The position numbers and the translations under genes were made by a program. A stretch of DNA of 64,000 nucleotides from Sphingomonas lacunae (lineage in GTDB: Bacteria; Pseudomonadota; Alphaproteobacteria; Sphingomonadales; Sphingomonadaceae), in NCBI RefSeq assembly GCF_012979535.1, contig NZ_CP053015.1, forward strand, positions 2,418,001 through 2,482,000, written 5' to 3'. The number at the start of each line of letters is the position of its first letter. The stretch's first letter is position 1. Of this stretch, positions 38,436-46,149 are shown one piece after another. The notes under the pieces were generated by a model. It made no database searches. It saw nothing but the letters and a program-made list of their open reading frames with translations, and was not told where the DNA came from.

Positions 38436-39523
38436 GCCTTTTCTCCCGCCAGTTCATTGACCAATACATCTTCCCAGAAGAGAAGGTTACCCTGTTCGAG
38501 CGCCAGGGTGCGCGTGCGTCGTTGGTGCAAATGGAGACCGGTTTCCCAAGTGACGCCAATTCCGCCGTGCAGTTGCATGCTATCGCGGGCGGAAGTGTCA
38601 TATGCATCGGTCGCAGCGATCCGAGCTGCAGCGGCGTTTTTGATCAAGTCTGGTCCGTCAGCATTGGCAGCCGCGTGCAACGCGTTGGCGCGAGCGATTT
38701 CGACGAGCCCATAAAGCTCTGCGATCCGATGCTTGACGGCTTGAAACGCCCCAATCAACTGACCAAAAGCCTTTCGCGTGTTAGCGTAATCGCGGGCGAT
38801 CAGCATAGCCTTTTCCGCGCCTCCCACCTGCTCATGAGCTGTGATAATCGCTTGGCGCGCCAAAATTTCCAACGCTGCGCGGCGGGCGTCATCAGCTTGC
38901 AACAGTTCTGCTGGGCTGTCGTCAAATACCAGGTCGGCAGTGCCACGGCTGTTGTCGAAACTGTTGATGCGTTGACGTTCTACACCTGACAGATCCACTG
39001 AAACCAAGACGGATTTGGTTCCGTCAAATGCGAGTACAACTGCGATATCCGCATGAAGTCCGGCGCTCACCGCCGGTTTCGTCCCGCTCAACTTGCCGTC
39101 AGAAAAGGTCACCGACGGCTTCGTTGGGAGGGGATTTTGCCCCTCGGCAAAGGCAACCGCCCCGATTTTGTCACCGCTCGCCAGTAAGCCGAGCCACCGG
39201 GCCTTTTGTTGCTGGTCACCATGGCGGTTCAGCGCGTCTGCAACCCCGAAACTGCTCGTGAGGAATGGTGCGCCAGCGATGCCGGCACCAACCGCGACAG
39301 CGACCTGACCAAGTTCGACAAGTCCAAGTCCAAGACCACCAGCCTCTTCTGGCAGGGCGACAGCCGTCCACCCTTGTTCGCGACACATGTCCCACCAAGC
39401 TGCATCATACTCGCCGCTTGCCTCGATAAGGTCGAGCGCCTTGGCTTTGTTTTCTCTCGCATCGATGATGCGTCGAGACTCGGTCGCGATGGCCTGTTGG
39501 CCTTCATCCAGCAGAATTGACAT
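38432..39523 (-). CDS. Acyl-CoA dehydrogenase, small-type subunit
   Basis: A 363-residue acyl-CoA dehydrogenase family protein, the first gene of the operon. Blocks seen are WWDMCREQGWTAVALPEEAGG at the start, a reduced central FAD loop (VAFAEGQNPLPTKP), and the C-terminal helix with MQLHGGIGVTWETGLHLHQRR. The central domain is shorter than in the partner gene, consistent with a half-competent subunit of a heteromeric enzyme. The upstream region (39524-39679) carries the TTGACGTTTACGTAAG motif on this strand, about 65-80 bases before the ATG. Confidence 0.9.
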   Translation of the reverse strand: MSILLDEGQQAIATESRRIIDARENKAKALDLIEASGEYDAAWWDMCREQGWTAVALPEEAGGLGLGLVELGQVAVAVGAGIAGAPFLTSSFGVADALNRHGDQQQKARWLGLLASGDKIGAVAFAEGQNPLPTKPSVTFSDGKLSGTKPAVSAGLHADIAVVLAFDGTKSVLVSVDLSGVERQRINSFDNSRGTADLVFDDSPAELLQADDARRAALEILARQAIITAHEQVGGAEKAMLIARDYANTRKAFGQLIGAFQAVKHRIAELYGLVEIARANALHAAANADGPDLIKNAAAARIAATDAYDTSARDSMQLHGGIGVTWETGLHLHQRRTRTLALEQGNLLFWEDVLVNELAGEKA

Positions 39524-39587
39524 GGGTTTGCTACGTTCCTCTCTCAGACGATTTTGACTTCGTCCAACACCGACATTGGAGCCTCCC

Positions 39588-39603
39588 CTTACGTAAACGT
39601 CAA
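39588..39603 (-). promoter_or_regulatory. Candidate operator upstream of the acyl-CoA dehydrogenase operon
   Basis: Read on the minus strand this is TTGACGTTTACGTAAG, with the 8-base palindrome TTACGTAA inside. Fifteen of its 16 bases recur at 42925-42940 upstream of the first flavoprotein gene. It lies in the divergent region between the dehydrogenase operon and the GH84 gene, and its TTGAC could also serve as a -35 element. A shared regulator is the simplest explanation. Confidence 0.6.
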
Positions 39604-39679
39604 GCTGTTACAGCTGCGAGGCGGCAGAAATGTTTTTACGGTGCTCGACAGGGGCGCTCTCGGGCCCCATGAAGCGGGA

Positions 39680-40744
39680 ATGAGCAGTCTAGGGATTATC
39701 GAGGGATATTTTGGGCGAAGCTGGTCATGGCATGACAGGCGCGATGTGGTCACGCGCCTAGCCCCTGCGGGTTATCGGTTCTTCCACTACGCGCCAAAAC
39801 TCGACGCTAAGTTGCGCCGTCAGTGGCAACTGCCTTACACCCGCGACGAGCTTGATGAGCTGGCTTGCTTCGCCGGGCATTGCTCCGATTTGGGTGTGCG
39901 TTTTGGCATCGGACTGACGCCCTATGGCGCGCATCTCGACTTTTCAAAAGCAGCGCAAGACTCGCTCAAGGCAAAGATTGCACAGCTCGATACAATCGGC
40001 ATCGATGATCTGGCGATTTTGTTTGATGACATGGATGGTGATGTGCCCGACCTCGCTGCCCGACAAGCGGAAGTTACAGCCTTTACCATAGACCACAGTC
40101 GCGCTGAATCGATGTTTCTTTGTCCCAGTTACTATAGCGACGATCCATTGCTTGACCGGGTTTTCGGCGCCCGACCAGAACATTATCTTGAGGATTTGGG
40201 GCGCTTGGTCGACCCGTCTGTCTCAATATACTGGACCGGCGAAGAAGTCTGCTCACGCGAATATGGTGCAGGCCATCTGAGAAATGTAACTGAAAGGCTC
40301 GGCCGAAAGCCCGCGATCTGGGACAACTATCCGGTCAATGACGGACCACGCATGTCTCGTTTTCTGCATCTCCGAGCATTTACGGGCAGGCCAGCCATTC
40401 TGTCCGATATGGTTAGTCATCATGCAATCAATCCGATGTCACAGCCCACATTGGGATGCATTGCCGCGTTGACCCTGCCAATGGCCTATGCCGCAGGGGA
40501 CGACTACGCTTATTCAAAGGCGTTTTTTGAAGCGGCACGGTCGGTTTGTGGAGAAACACTGGCACAGATGCTGCAGGCGAACCTATTGACCTTCAATGAT
40601 AGCGGTCTCGATCGAATGAGCGAGGAATCCCGAACAGCTCTCGCCATCAAATATGCGGCCATCGATCACCCTGCAGCGCGGGAGGTGTGCGAGTGGTTGG
40701 CCGAAGGATATGCGATCACCGGAGAAATGTTGCAAACCCAATAG
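39680..40744 (+). CDS. GH84-like beta-N-acetylglucosaminidase (O-GlcNAcase family)
   Basis: A 354-residue single catalytic domain. The family start is clear (LGIIEGYFGRSWSWHDRRD), followed by YRFFHYAPKLDAKLRRQW, the catalytic Asp pair Asp116-Asp117 in ILFDDMDGD, WTGEEV, and IWDNYPVNDG, all matching GH84 enzymes that cleave GlcNAc by substrate-assisted catalysis. No signal peptide or extra domains are present, so the substrate should be intracellular: a muropeptide, another GlcNAc glycoside, or O-GlcNAc on protein. ATG 39680 fits homologous starts, though an open frame continues upstream to 39554. The base composition looks less GC-rich than nearby core genes. A transporter gene follows after 32 bases. 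Confidence 0.85.
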   Translation: MSSLGIIEGYFGRSWSWHDRRDVVTRLAPAGYRFFHYAPKLDAKLRRQWQLPYTRDELDELACFAGHCSDLGVRFGIGLTPYGAHLDFSKAAQDSLKAKIAQLDTIGIDDLAILFDDMDGDVPDLAARQAEVTAFTIDHSRAESMFLCPSYYSDDPLLDRVFGARPEHYLEDLGRLVDPSVSIYWTGEEVCSREYGAGHLRNVTERLGRKPAIWDNYPVNDGPRMSRFLHLRAFTGRPAILSDMVSHHAINPMSQPTLGCIAALTLPMAYAAGDDYAYSKAFFEAARSVCGETLAQMLQANLLTFNDSGLDRMSEESRTALAIKYAAIDHPAAREVCEWLAEGYAITGEMLQTQ

Positions 40745-40776
40745 GGTGAACGGTTGGGTATCGCGGGGGGTAAGCA

Positions 40777-42057
40777 ATGACAGGAAATGCGAAGGGCGCC
40801 AGCACCCGGATTTTGGGAGCGAGCCTGACCGGGACGGCCGTCGAGTTCTACGACTTCTACATCTATGCGACTGCTGCAGCTTTGGTTTTTCCAGCGCTGT
40901 TTTTCCCTTCGGAATCACCCTCTGCGCAGTTGCTGGCTTCATTTGCGACGATGGGAATTGCCTTTTTGGCGAGGCCGGTGGGCGGCTTGGTTTTTGGCCA
41001 TTATGGCGATCGCATTGGACGAAAGTCTACCCTGGTTGCGTCCTTGCTGATTATGGGCCTGTCCACCATGCTGATCGCCTTTCTGCCCACTTGGTATCAG
41101 GCAGGATGGGTTGCTCCGGCCCTTCTGTGTTTGCTTCGTTTGGGCCAAGGCATAGGCCTTGGTGGAGAGTGGGGTGGTGCTACTCTTTTGGCTGTAGAGA
41201 ATGCGCCCAAGGGTTGGCGCTATCGGTTTGGCATGTTTCCCCCTCTAGGAGCACCGGCAGGATTTATCATGGCGAACGGGCTCTTCCTGTTGCTGGGTTT
41301 GAGCCTGACGGAGGAACAGTTCTTCGCTTGGGGATGGCGGATACCTTTTCTGCTGAGCGCCGTGCTTGTCATGCTCGGGCTGTGGGTTCGGATCAAGGTG
41401 AGTGAGACGCCGGAATTCCAAGCAATGATGGAGAAGGGACCACCGCCGGTTGCACCAATTCGTGAGACCATAAATAGCCATGGCCGCGCGCTTTTGGCAT
41501 CAACCTTCGCAAGTGTCGCCTTTTTCGTCTTGTTCTACGTGTCGACTGCATTCGCATTGGGTCATGCGACCTCGACGATGGAAATGGCGCGGGAAACGGT
41601 TCTCAAGATCCAGCTCGTGGCAATTCTGGCATTGGCTGTCGGGATTGTCGTGGCAGGCTGGGTCGCCGACAAAAAAGGACCGCTTGCGGTAATGGCTGCA
41701 GGCGGACTGCTTGGTATTCCAGCCGCTTATCTCTTTGCAAACCTGTATGGGGCGGGGGAACCTGTTACCATGCTGATTGCGCTGGCGTCGCTGCTTTTTG
41801 TTATGGGTTTGAGCTACGGAACAGCAGGTGGCTGGCTGCCCAGCCTTTTTCCAGCACGTGTTCGTTACACCGGGACGTCAATTGCATTTAATGCTGCAGG
41901 TGTTTTTGGGGGAGCCATTGCTCCCTATGGAGCCCAATGGCTGGCCAATCACGGCGGACTGGCATGGGTTGGCTGGTATCTTGCCGCTTCATGCATGCTT
42001 AGTCTTGCGGCGTTGCTGCTGTTGCCAAGCGACCGACAGGACTTAGCCGACAGCTGA
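40777..42057 (+). CDS. MFS transporter, metabolite:H+ symporter (MHS) type
   Basis: A 426-residue inner-membrane protein with about 12 hydrophobic segments. The MHS-family hallmarks are AVEFYDFYIYATAAALVFPALFF at the start, GHYGDRIGRKSTL between helices 2 and 3, and LRLGQGIGLGGEWGGA in helix 4. Members import organic acids, proline, betaine, citrate or sugars with protons; the substrate is unknown here. GGGGGG about five bases before the ATG is a good ribosome binding site. It probably shares a transcript with the GH84 gene. Its 3' end overlaps the convergent thioesterase gene by 15 bases. Confidence 0.92.
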   Translation: MTGNAKGASTRILGASLTGTAVEFYDFYIYATAAALVFPALFFPSESPSAQLLASFATMGIAFLARPVGGLVFGHYGDRIGRKSTLVASLLIMGLSTMLIAFLPTWYQAGWVAPALLCLLRLGQGIGLGGEWGGATLLAVENAPKGWRYRFGMFPPLGAPAGFIMANGLFLLLGLSLTEEQFFAWGWRIPFLLSAVLVMLGLWVRIKVSETPEFQAMMEKGPPPVAPIRETINSHGRALLASTFASVAFFVLFYVSTAFALGHATSTMEMARETVLKIQLVAILALAVGIVVAGWVADKKGPLAVMAAGGLLGIPAAYLFANLYGAGEPVTMLIALASLLFVMGLSYGTAGGWLPSLFPARVRYTGTSIAFNAAGVFGGAIAPYGAQWLANHGGLAWVGWYLAASCMLSLAALLLLPSDRQDLADS

Positions 42058-42861
42058 CCTGGCGTTGGCCTCCATGCGGGGTGTCAGAGAGCCCGGTGCG
42101 ACAAAAACGGTCTGGGTAGCGATGGCGAAGACACCTTCTGCATCAACCATGGTCGACCGAGCGAGCCCGTGACCATTGCCACCTGCGATTGTGTCGGCGT
42201 CAACCAATATCCACTCGCCGTGCGGGTCGCGCAGGAAGTGGATACCGACATCAAGATTGGCAAAGCTCCATTCCGCGGCACGCGTAGCGCTGCCCACACC
42301 ATTTCCAAAATCCGCAAAGACGCAACTCTTTACAAAAGGGGAAGCCAAGGTTCCGGAAACAATGTCGGCATCAAGCGCGAGCCATACTTGACCAGGACCA
42401 GGCCTGGTGACGCTCCCTTGCAACGGGCGGGTGCGGACTATGCGCTGCAAGCTGCCATTGGCCAGGAACGTACCCGGCGCCACATCCTCTGGCGCCGGAT
42501 AGCCATTGCTGGGCAAGGCTGGTGGGGTATCAAGCAACCGTGCCGCTTGGACCAGTGCCTGGGCAACCACATGATTGTCGTGCTTGAGGTTGATCCGGTT
42601 CAGTCGAACCTGCCGGCCGATGCGGACTGGTTCGATGGTGGCGGTGAGCGGTGCAGAAGGGACGATGCCCAATATGTCGATGGTCATCCGTGAGATGGCA
42701 AACCCTTCACCAATCAGGCCCCTTTGTTCAGCGATATGGCCGAAAAGACCGCTGATGGGACCCCCGGCAACAGCATGGTCGAACCAGGGATTGGCGGCTT
42801 CCCGTTGCGGAACAAAATGATCGCCTTCCGCGGTAAAAAAGGCTGGCGTAACGGATGACAT
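42043..42861 (-). CDS. Acyl-CoA thioesterase-like protein (double hotdog)
   Basis: A 272-residue protein resembling TesB/thioesterase-family enzymes with two hotdog halves. The N-terminal half has GGPISGLFGHIAEQ and SRMTIDILGIVPSAPLTA; the C-terminal half has ANLDVGIHFLRDPHGEWILVDADT, where the Asp, Thr and Gln of the active site would lie. It would hydrolyse acyl-CoA to free acid and CoA. It shares a divergent region with the first flavoprotein gene, including the 42924-42947 repeat, so it may belong to the same regulon. Confidence 0.85.
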   Translation of the reverse strand: MSSVTPAFFTAEGDHFVPQREAANPWFDHAVAGGPISGLFGHIAEQRGLIGEGFAISRMTIDILGIVPSAPLTATIEPVRIGRQVRLNRINLKHDNHVVAQALVQAARLLDTPPALPSNGYPAPEDVAPGTFLANGSLQRIVRTRPLQGSVTRPGPGQVWLALDADIVSGTLASPFVKSCVFADFGNGVGSATRAAEWSFANLDVGIHFLRDPHGEWILVDADTIAGGNGHGLARSTMVDAEGVFAIATQTVFVAPGSLTPRMEANARSAVG

Positions 42862-42923
42862 TGCTGGGCTTTCAACAGGTAGAGGGCAAGGTAGAGCGGC
42901 AATCAGGGTGATTTTGCTTGTCT

Positions 42924-42947
42924 GTTGACGTTTACGTTAGTGTCAAC
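42924..42947 (+). promoter_or_regulatory. Inverted-repeat operator upstream of the first flavoprotein gene
   Basis: A dyad with outer arms GTTGAC (42924-42929) and GTCAAC (42942-42947) and centre ACGT; 9 of 12 positions are symmetric. Its left part, TTGACGTTTACGTTAG (42925-42940), matches the site at 39588-39603 at 15 of 16 bases. It is about 50 bases before the ATG at 42995 and about 65 bases before the divergent thioesterase start. Confidence 0.6.
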
Positions 42948-42994
42948 CATCATCGCAGCAAAGGCAAGTGATGCCGTGCCCAGGAGAGAGTTTC

Positions 42995-43927
42995 ATGAAC
43001 AACCGCATAACTGCCATGCTGGGCGTCGAGCACCCGATTGTGCAAGCGCCCATGGGCTGGATCGCGAGGGCGCAATTGGCGTCGGCGGTGTCTAACGCTG
43101 GCGGTATGGGGATCATTGAAACCAGTTCAGGCCAACTAGAGGAGGTGCGGGAAGAAATCCGCAAGATGCGGACGCTCACCGAGAAGCCCTTTGGTGTGAA
43201 CATCGCCCAGGCCTTTGTCCGCGACCCCGACATTGTGCCGTTCGTTGTTGATCAGGGCGTCAAGTTCGTCACGACATCCGCGGGCGACCCGAACAAATAT
43301 TGTGAGCCGTTGAAGAAGGCCGGCCTGACCGTTTTCCATGTTGTTCCCACCCTCGACGGCGCGCTCAAGGCCATTGCTGCGGGTGTTGATGGCCTTGTGG
43401 TCGAAGGCGGGGAGGGCGGTGGCTTCAAGAATCCGCGCGACGTGGCGCTGATGGTGCTGCTGCCGCTCATTCGCTCGAAAGTCGATGTGCCTATCATTGC
43501 CGCCGGCGGCATGGTTTGTGGCCGGACCATGGCAGCCGCCTTTGCGCTTGGGGCAGAGGGTGTGCAGATGGGCACCCGCATGGTCTCCGCAGCCGAATCA
43601 CCAGTGCACCAGAACTGGAAGGATGCGATTGTCGGCGCCAAGGAAACCGACACGGTCTTCCTGAACCGGCATGGCCCCGGCCCCGCCTTGCGGGCCCTGC
43701 GCACCGCCAAAACAGAAGAGATTGATCGCAACCCGATTGGCGATGTCCGCCCTGAGTTCGCGCGTATCCGTGATCTCTATTTTGGCGGCGATCTCGAAGC
43801 CTCCATTGCGCTTACCGGCCAGGTTGCCGGGCGAATCGACGCCGTCAAACCTGTGGCACAAATCATCGGTGAGGTGATGGACGAGTTTCACGAGCAAATG
43901 GCGGTGCTGTGCCGGACCTACGCTTGA
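42995..43927 (+). CDS. Nitronate monooxygenase-family flavoprotein
   Basis: A 310-residue TIM-barrel FMN protein of the NMO/FabK superfamily: HPIVQAPMGWIARAQLASAVSNAGGMGII at the N-terminus and IIAAGGMVCGRTMAAAFALGAEGVQMGTRM as phosphate-binding loops. The position that holds the catalytic His of true nitronate monooxygenases (AGGHRG) is VVEGGEGGGF here, with Glu140, so nitronate oxidation is doubtful; an enoyl-CoA reductase or other role is possible. AGGAGAGAG precedes the ATG, which I prefer to an open extension upstream. The shared operator lies about 50 bases upstream. Confidence 0.85.
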   Translation: MNNRITAMLGVEHPIVQAPMGWIARAQLASAVSNAGGMGIIETSSGQLEEVREEIRKMRTLTEKPFGVNIAQAFVRDPDIVPFVVDQGVKFVTTSAGDPNKYCEPLKKAGLTVFHVVPTLDGALKAIAAGVDGLVVEGGEGGGFKNPRDVALMVLLPLIRSKVDVPIIAAGGMVCGRTMAAAFALGAEGVQMGTRMVSAAESPVHQNWKDAIVGAKETDTVFLNRHGPGPALRALRTAKTEEIDRNPIGDVRPEFARIRDLYFGGDLEASIALTGQVAGRIDAVKPVAQIIGEVMDEFHEQMAVLCRTYA

Positions 43928-43957
43928 CAGCAGCTTCACCAGCCCAAATCAATATAC

Positions 43958-43971
43958 CCTAGTATTATAGG
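43958..43971 (+). promoter_or_regulatory. A/T-rich inverted repeat between the two flavoprotein genes
   Basis: CCTA (43958-43961) and TAGG (43968-43971) flank GTATTA in an A/T-rich patch that stands out from its GC-rich surroundings. A TTGACA lies at 43924-43929, overlapping the previous stop. It could be a promoter or operator for the second flavoprotein gene at 43996. Spacing to a -10 box is not convincing. Confidence 0.3.
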
Positions 43972-43995
43972 TTTGCAGATACAGGAGACACGCCC

Positions 43996-44976
43996 ATGGC
44001 CTTCAAGACCCGCATCACCGAGATGCTCGGTATTCAGCACCCGATCGTTCAGGGCGGCATGCAGGGCGTTGGCACCGCTGACATGGCCAGCGCCGTATCG
44101 AATGCGGGCGGCCTAGGCATCATCACCGCGCTCACGCAGCCCAGCCCGGCGGCACTGCGTGAAGAGATCGAGCGGTGCCGGTCGCTGACCGACAAGCCGT
44201 TCGGCGTCAATCTGACGGTGTTCCCGACAATCAATTCGCCCGATTATAATGCCTATGCCGACGCGGTGGTCGAAAGCGGCGTGCGCATCATGGAAACCGC
44301 CGGCACCCCGGCGGTGCGCGAAATCTGGGAACGGGTGAAACCGCATGGTGTCACCATCCTGCACAAGTGCACCGCGGTCCGTCATGCCGTGTCAGCCGAA
44401 AAGGCGGGCTGCGACATCATCTCCATCGATGGCTTCGAATGCGCCGGCCACCCCGGCGAGGATGACATCCCCGGCCTGATCCTCATCCCGGCAGCGGCCG
44501 ACAAGGTGAAGATCCCGATGTTGGCATCGGGCGGCTTTGGGGATGGTCGTGGTCTGGTTGCAGCCCTGTCGCTAGGTGCGGAAGGCATCAACATGGGCAC
44601 GCGTTTCTGCGCCACGCAAGAAGCGCCGATCCACCCCAATATCAAGCAGGCTTATATCGACAATGACGAACGCGGCAGCAACCTGATCTTCCGCAGTTTC
44701 AAGAACACCGCGCGCGTCGGCAAAAGTGCAGTGTCGGATGAAGTCGTCCGTCGCCTCGCACAGCCCGGTGCCAAGTTCGAGGACGTCAAGGAACTGGTGG
44801 CCGGTGACGCCGGGCGTGACATGCTCAAGACCGGTGACCTGAGCAAGGGCATCTTTTGGGCTGGCATGATTCAGGGGTTGATCCATGACATCCCGACCTG
44901 TCAGGTGCTGGTCGACCGTATCATCGCCGAAGCCGAGCAGATCATTGATCAGCGTCTCGCCGGTTTCCGCGCCTGA
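43996..44976 (+). CDS. Nitronate monooxygenase-family flavoprotein (second copy)
   Basis: A 326-residue FMN protein of the same superfamily as its upstream neighbour but clearly divergent. It keeps a His at the catalytic position (FECAGHPGED, His152), so nitronate monooxygenase or 2-nitropropane dioxygenase activity is more credible. N-terminal HPIVQGGMQGVGTADMASAVSNAGGLGII and the phosphate loop LASGGFGDGRGLVAALSLGAEGINMGTRF are complete. AGGAGA precedes the ATG. It lies 69 bases after the first copy and about 40 bases before the racemase gene. Confidence 0.9.
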   Translation: MAFKTRITEMLGIQHPIVQGGMQGVGTADMASAVSNAGGLGIITALTQPSPAALREEIERCRSLTDKPFGVNLTVFPTINSPDYNAYADAVVESGVRIMETAGTPAVREIWERVKPHGVTILHKCTAVRHAVSAEKAGCDIISIDGFECAGHPGEDDIPGLILIPAAADKVKIPMLASGGFGDGRGLVAALSLGAEGINMGTRFCATQEAPIHPNIKQAYIDNDERGSNLIFRSFKNTARVGKSAVSDEVVRRLAQPGAKFEDVKELVAGDAGRDMLKTGDLSKGIFWAGMIQGLIHDIPTCQVLVDRIIAEAEQIIDQRLAGFRA

Positions 44977-45018
44977 CGCATGACACAAACGAACGCAGAA
45001 TAAACAGGAGAGTTGACC

Positions 45019-46149
45019 ATGGCCGGACCATTGCACGGCGTACGTATCATCGAATTCGCAGGTATCGGGCCGGGGCCCTATGCCGGGATGATGCTCGCTG
45101 ACCATGGGGCCGAGGTCATTCGCATCGACCGCCCCGGCGGCGCGGTGCTCAAGACCGACCCGCTGACCCGCAGTCGCAAATCGATCAGCCTCGATATGAA
45201 GAATCCCGAGGCGGTCGCGATTGCGCGCAAGCTGTGCCAGACCGCCGATGGCGTGATCGAGGGGCTGCGTCCGGGTGTCATGGAACGGCTCGGTCTCGGG
45301 CCCGACGTGCTGCTCGCTGACAATCCCAAGCTGGTCTACGGTCGGATGACCGGCTGGGGCCAGTATGGGCCGTATGCGCAGGCTGCCGGCCATGATATCA
45401 ACTATATCGCGCTGTCCGGCGTGCTGCACACCATCGGACGCAAGGGCGAAAAGCCGGTTCCGCCGGTCAACTATGTCGGCGATTTCGGCGGTGGTGGCAT
45501 GATGCTCGCCTTTGGCATGGTAAGCGCCATCCTCGCCGCCAAGACAGGTGGGCCAGGGCAGGTGATCGACTGTGCGATGACTGACGGGTCGGCGGTTCTC
45601 TCGGCCATGACCTGGGGCTTCAAGGCGGCGGGAATGTGGGCCGATGAGCCGGGTGTCAACATGCTCGATACCGGTGCGCCATTCTATGACACTTACACCT
45701 GCAAGGATGGCAAATTCGTCTCGATTGGTTCGATCGAACCGCAATTTTACGCGCTGTTGCGCCAATTGAGCGGTCTTGATGCCGACCCGGCCTTTGACGC
45801 ACAGCATGACCGCAGCCAGTGGCCGGCGCTCAAGCAGAAGGTCGCCGAGTTGTTCCTGACCAAGACTCGCGATGAATGGTGCGCGATCATGGAAATGACC
45901 GATGTCTGCTTTGCCCCTGTATTGAGCATGGAGGAGGCGCCGAAGCATCCGCACAATGTTGAACGCGGAACCTTCATTGAAGTGGGCGGTGCCGTGCAGC
46001 CAGCGCCGGCGCCGCGCTATTCGGTGACAAAGGCTGACACGCCGACGCCTTCGCCGACCGTTGGTGAACATGGTGACGCGTTGCTGGCTGACATCGGTTT
46101 TGATGCTGACGCCATTGCAGCCGCCCGTGCCAGTGGCGCTGTCCGTTGA
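45019..46149 (+). CDS. Alpha-methylacyl-CoA racemase (CaiB/BaiF family III)
   Basis: A 376-residue enzyme interconverting (R)- and (S)-2-methylacyl-CoA so that only the S form enters beta-oxidation. Active-site residues align in order with the Mycobacterium racemase: His125 in AGHDINYIALSG, Asp155 in VGDFGGGG and Glu240 in SIGSIEPQF. ATG 45019 with CAGGAG nine bases upstream is preferred to a TTG two codons earlier. The family also holds CoA transferases, but the HDINYIALSG/GDFGGGG pattern favours racemase. It implies methyl-branched substrates for this gene block. Confidence 0.9.
   Translation: MAGPLHGVRIIEFAGIGPGPYAGMMLADHGAEVIRIDRPGGAVLKTDPLTRSRKSISLDMKNPEAVAIARKLCQTADGVIEGLRPGVMERLGLGPDVLLADNPKLVYGRMTGWGQYGPYAQAAGHDINYIALSGVLHTIGRKGEKPVPPVNYVGDFGGGGMMLAFGMVSAILAAKTGGPGQVIDCAMTDGSAVLSAMTWGFKAAGMWADEPGVNMLDTGAPFYDTYTCKDGKFVSIGSIEPQFYALLRQLSGLDADPAFDAQHDRSQWPALKQKVAELFLTKTRDEWCAIMEMTDVCFAPVLSMEEAPKHPHNVERGTFIEVGGAVQPAPAPRYSVTKADTPTPSPTVGEHGDALLADIGFDADAIAAARASGAVR

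Noticed and set aside
44572..46071. A 499-codon minus-strand frame across the second flavoprotein and racemase genes
   Set aside because: Antisense to two well-supported genes, no domain, no ribosome binding site.
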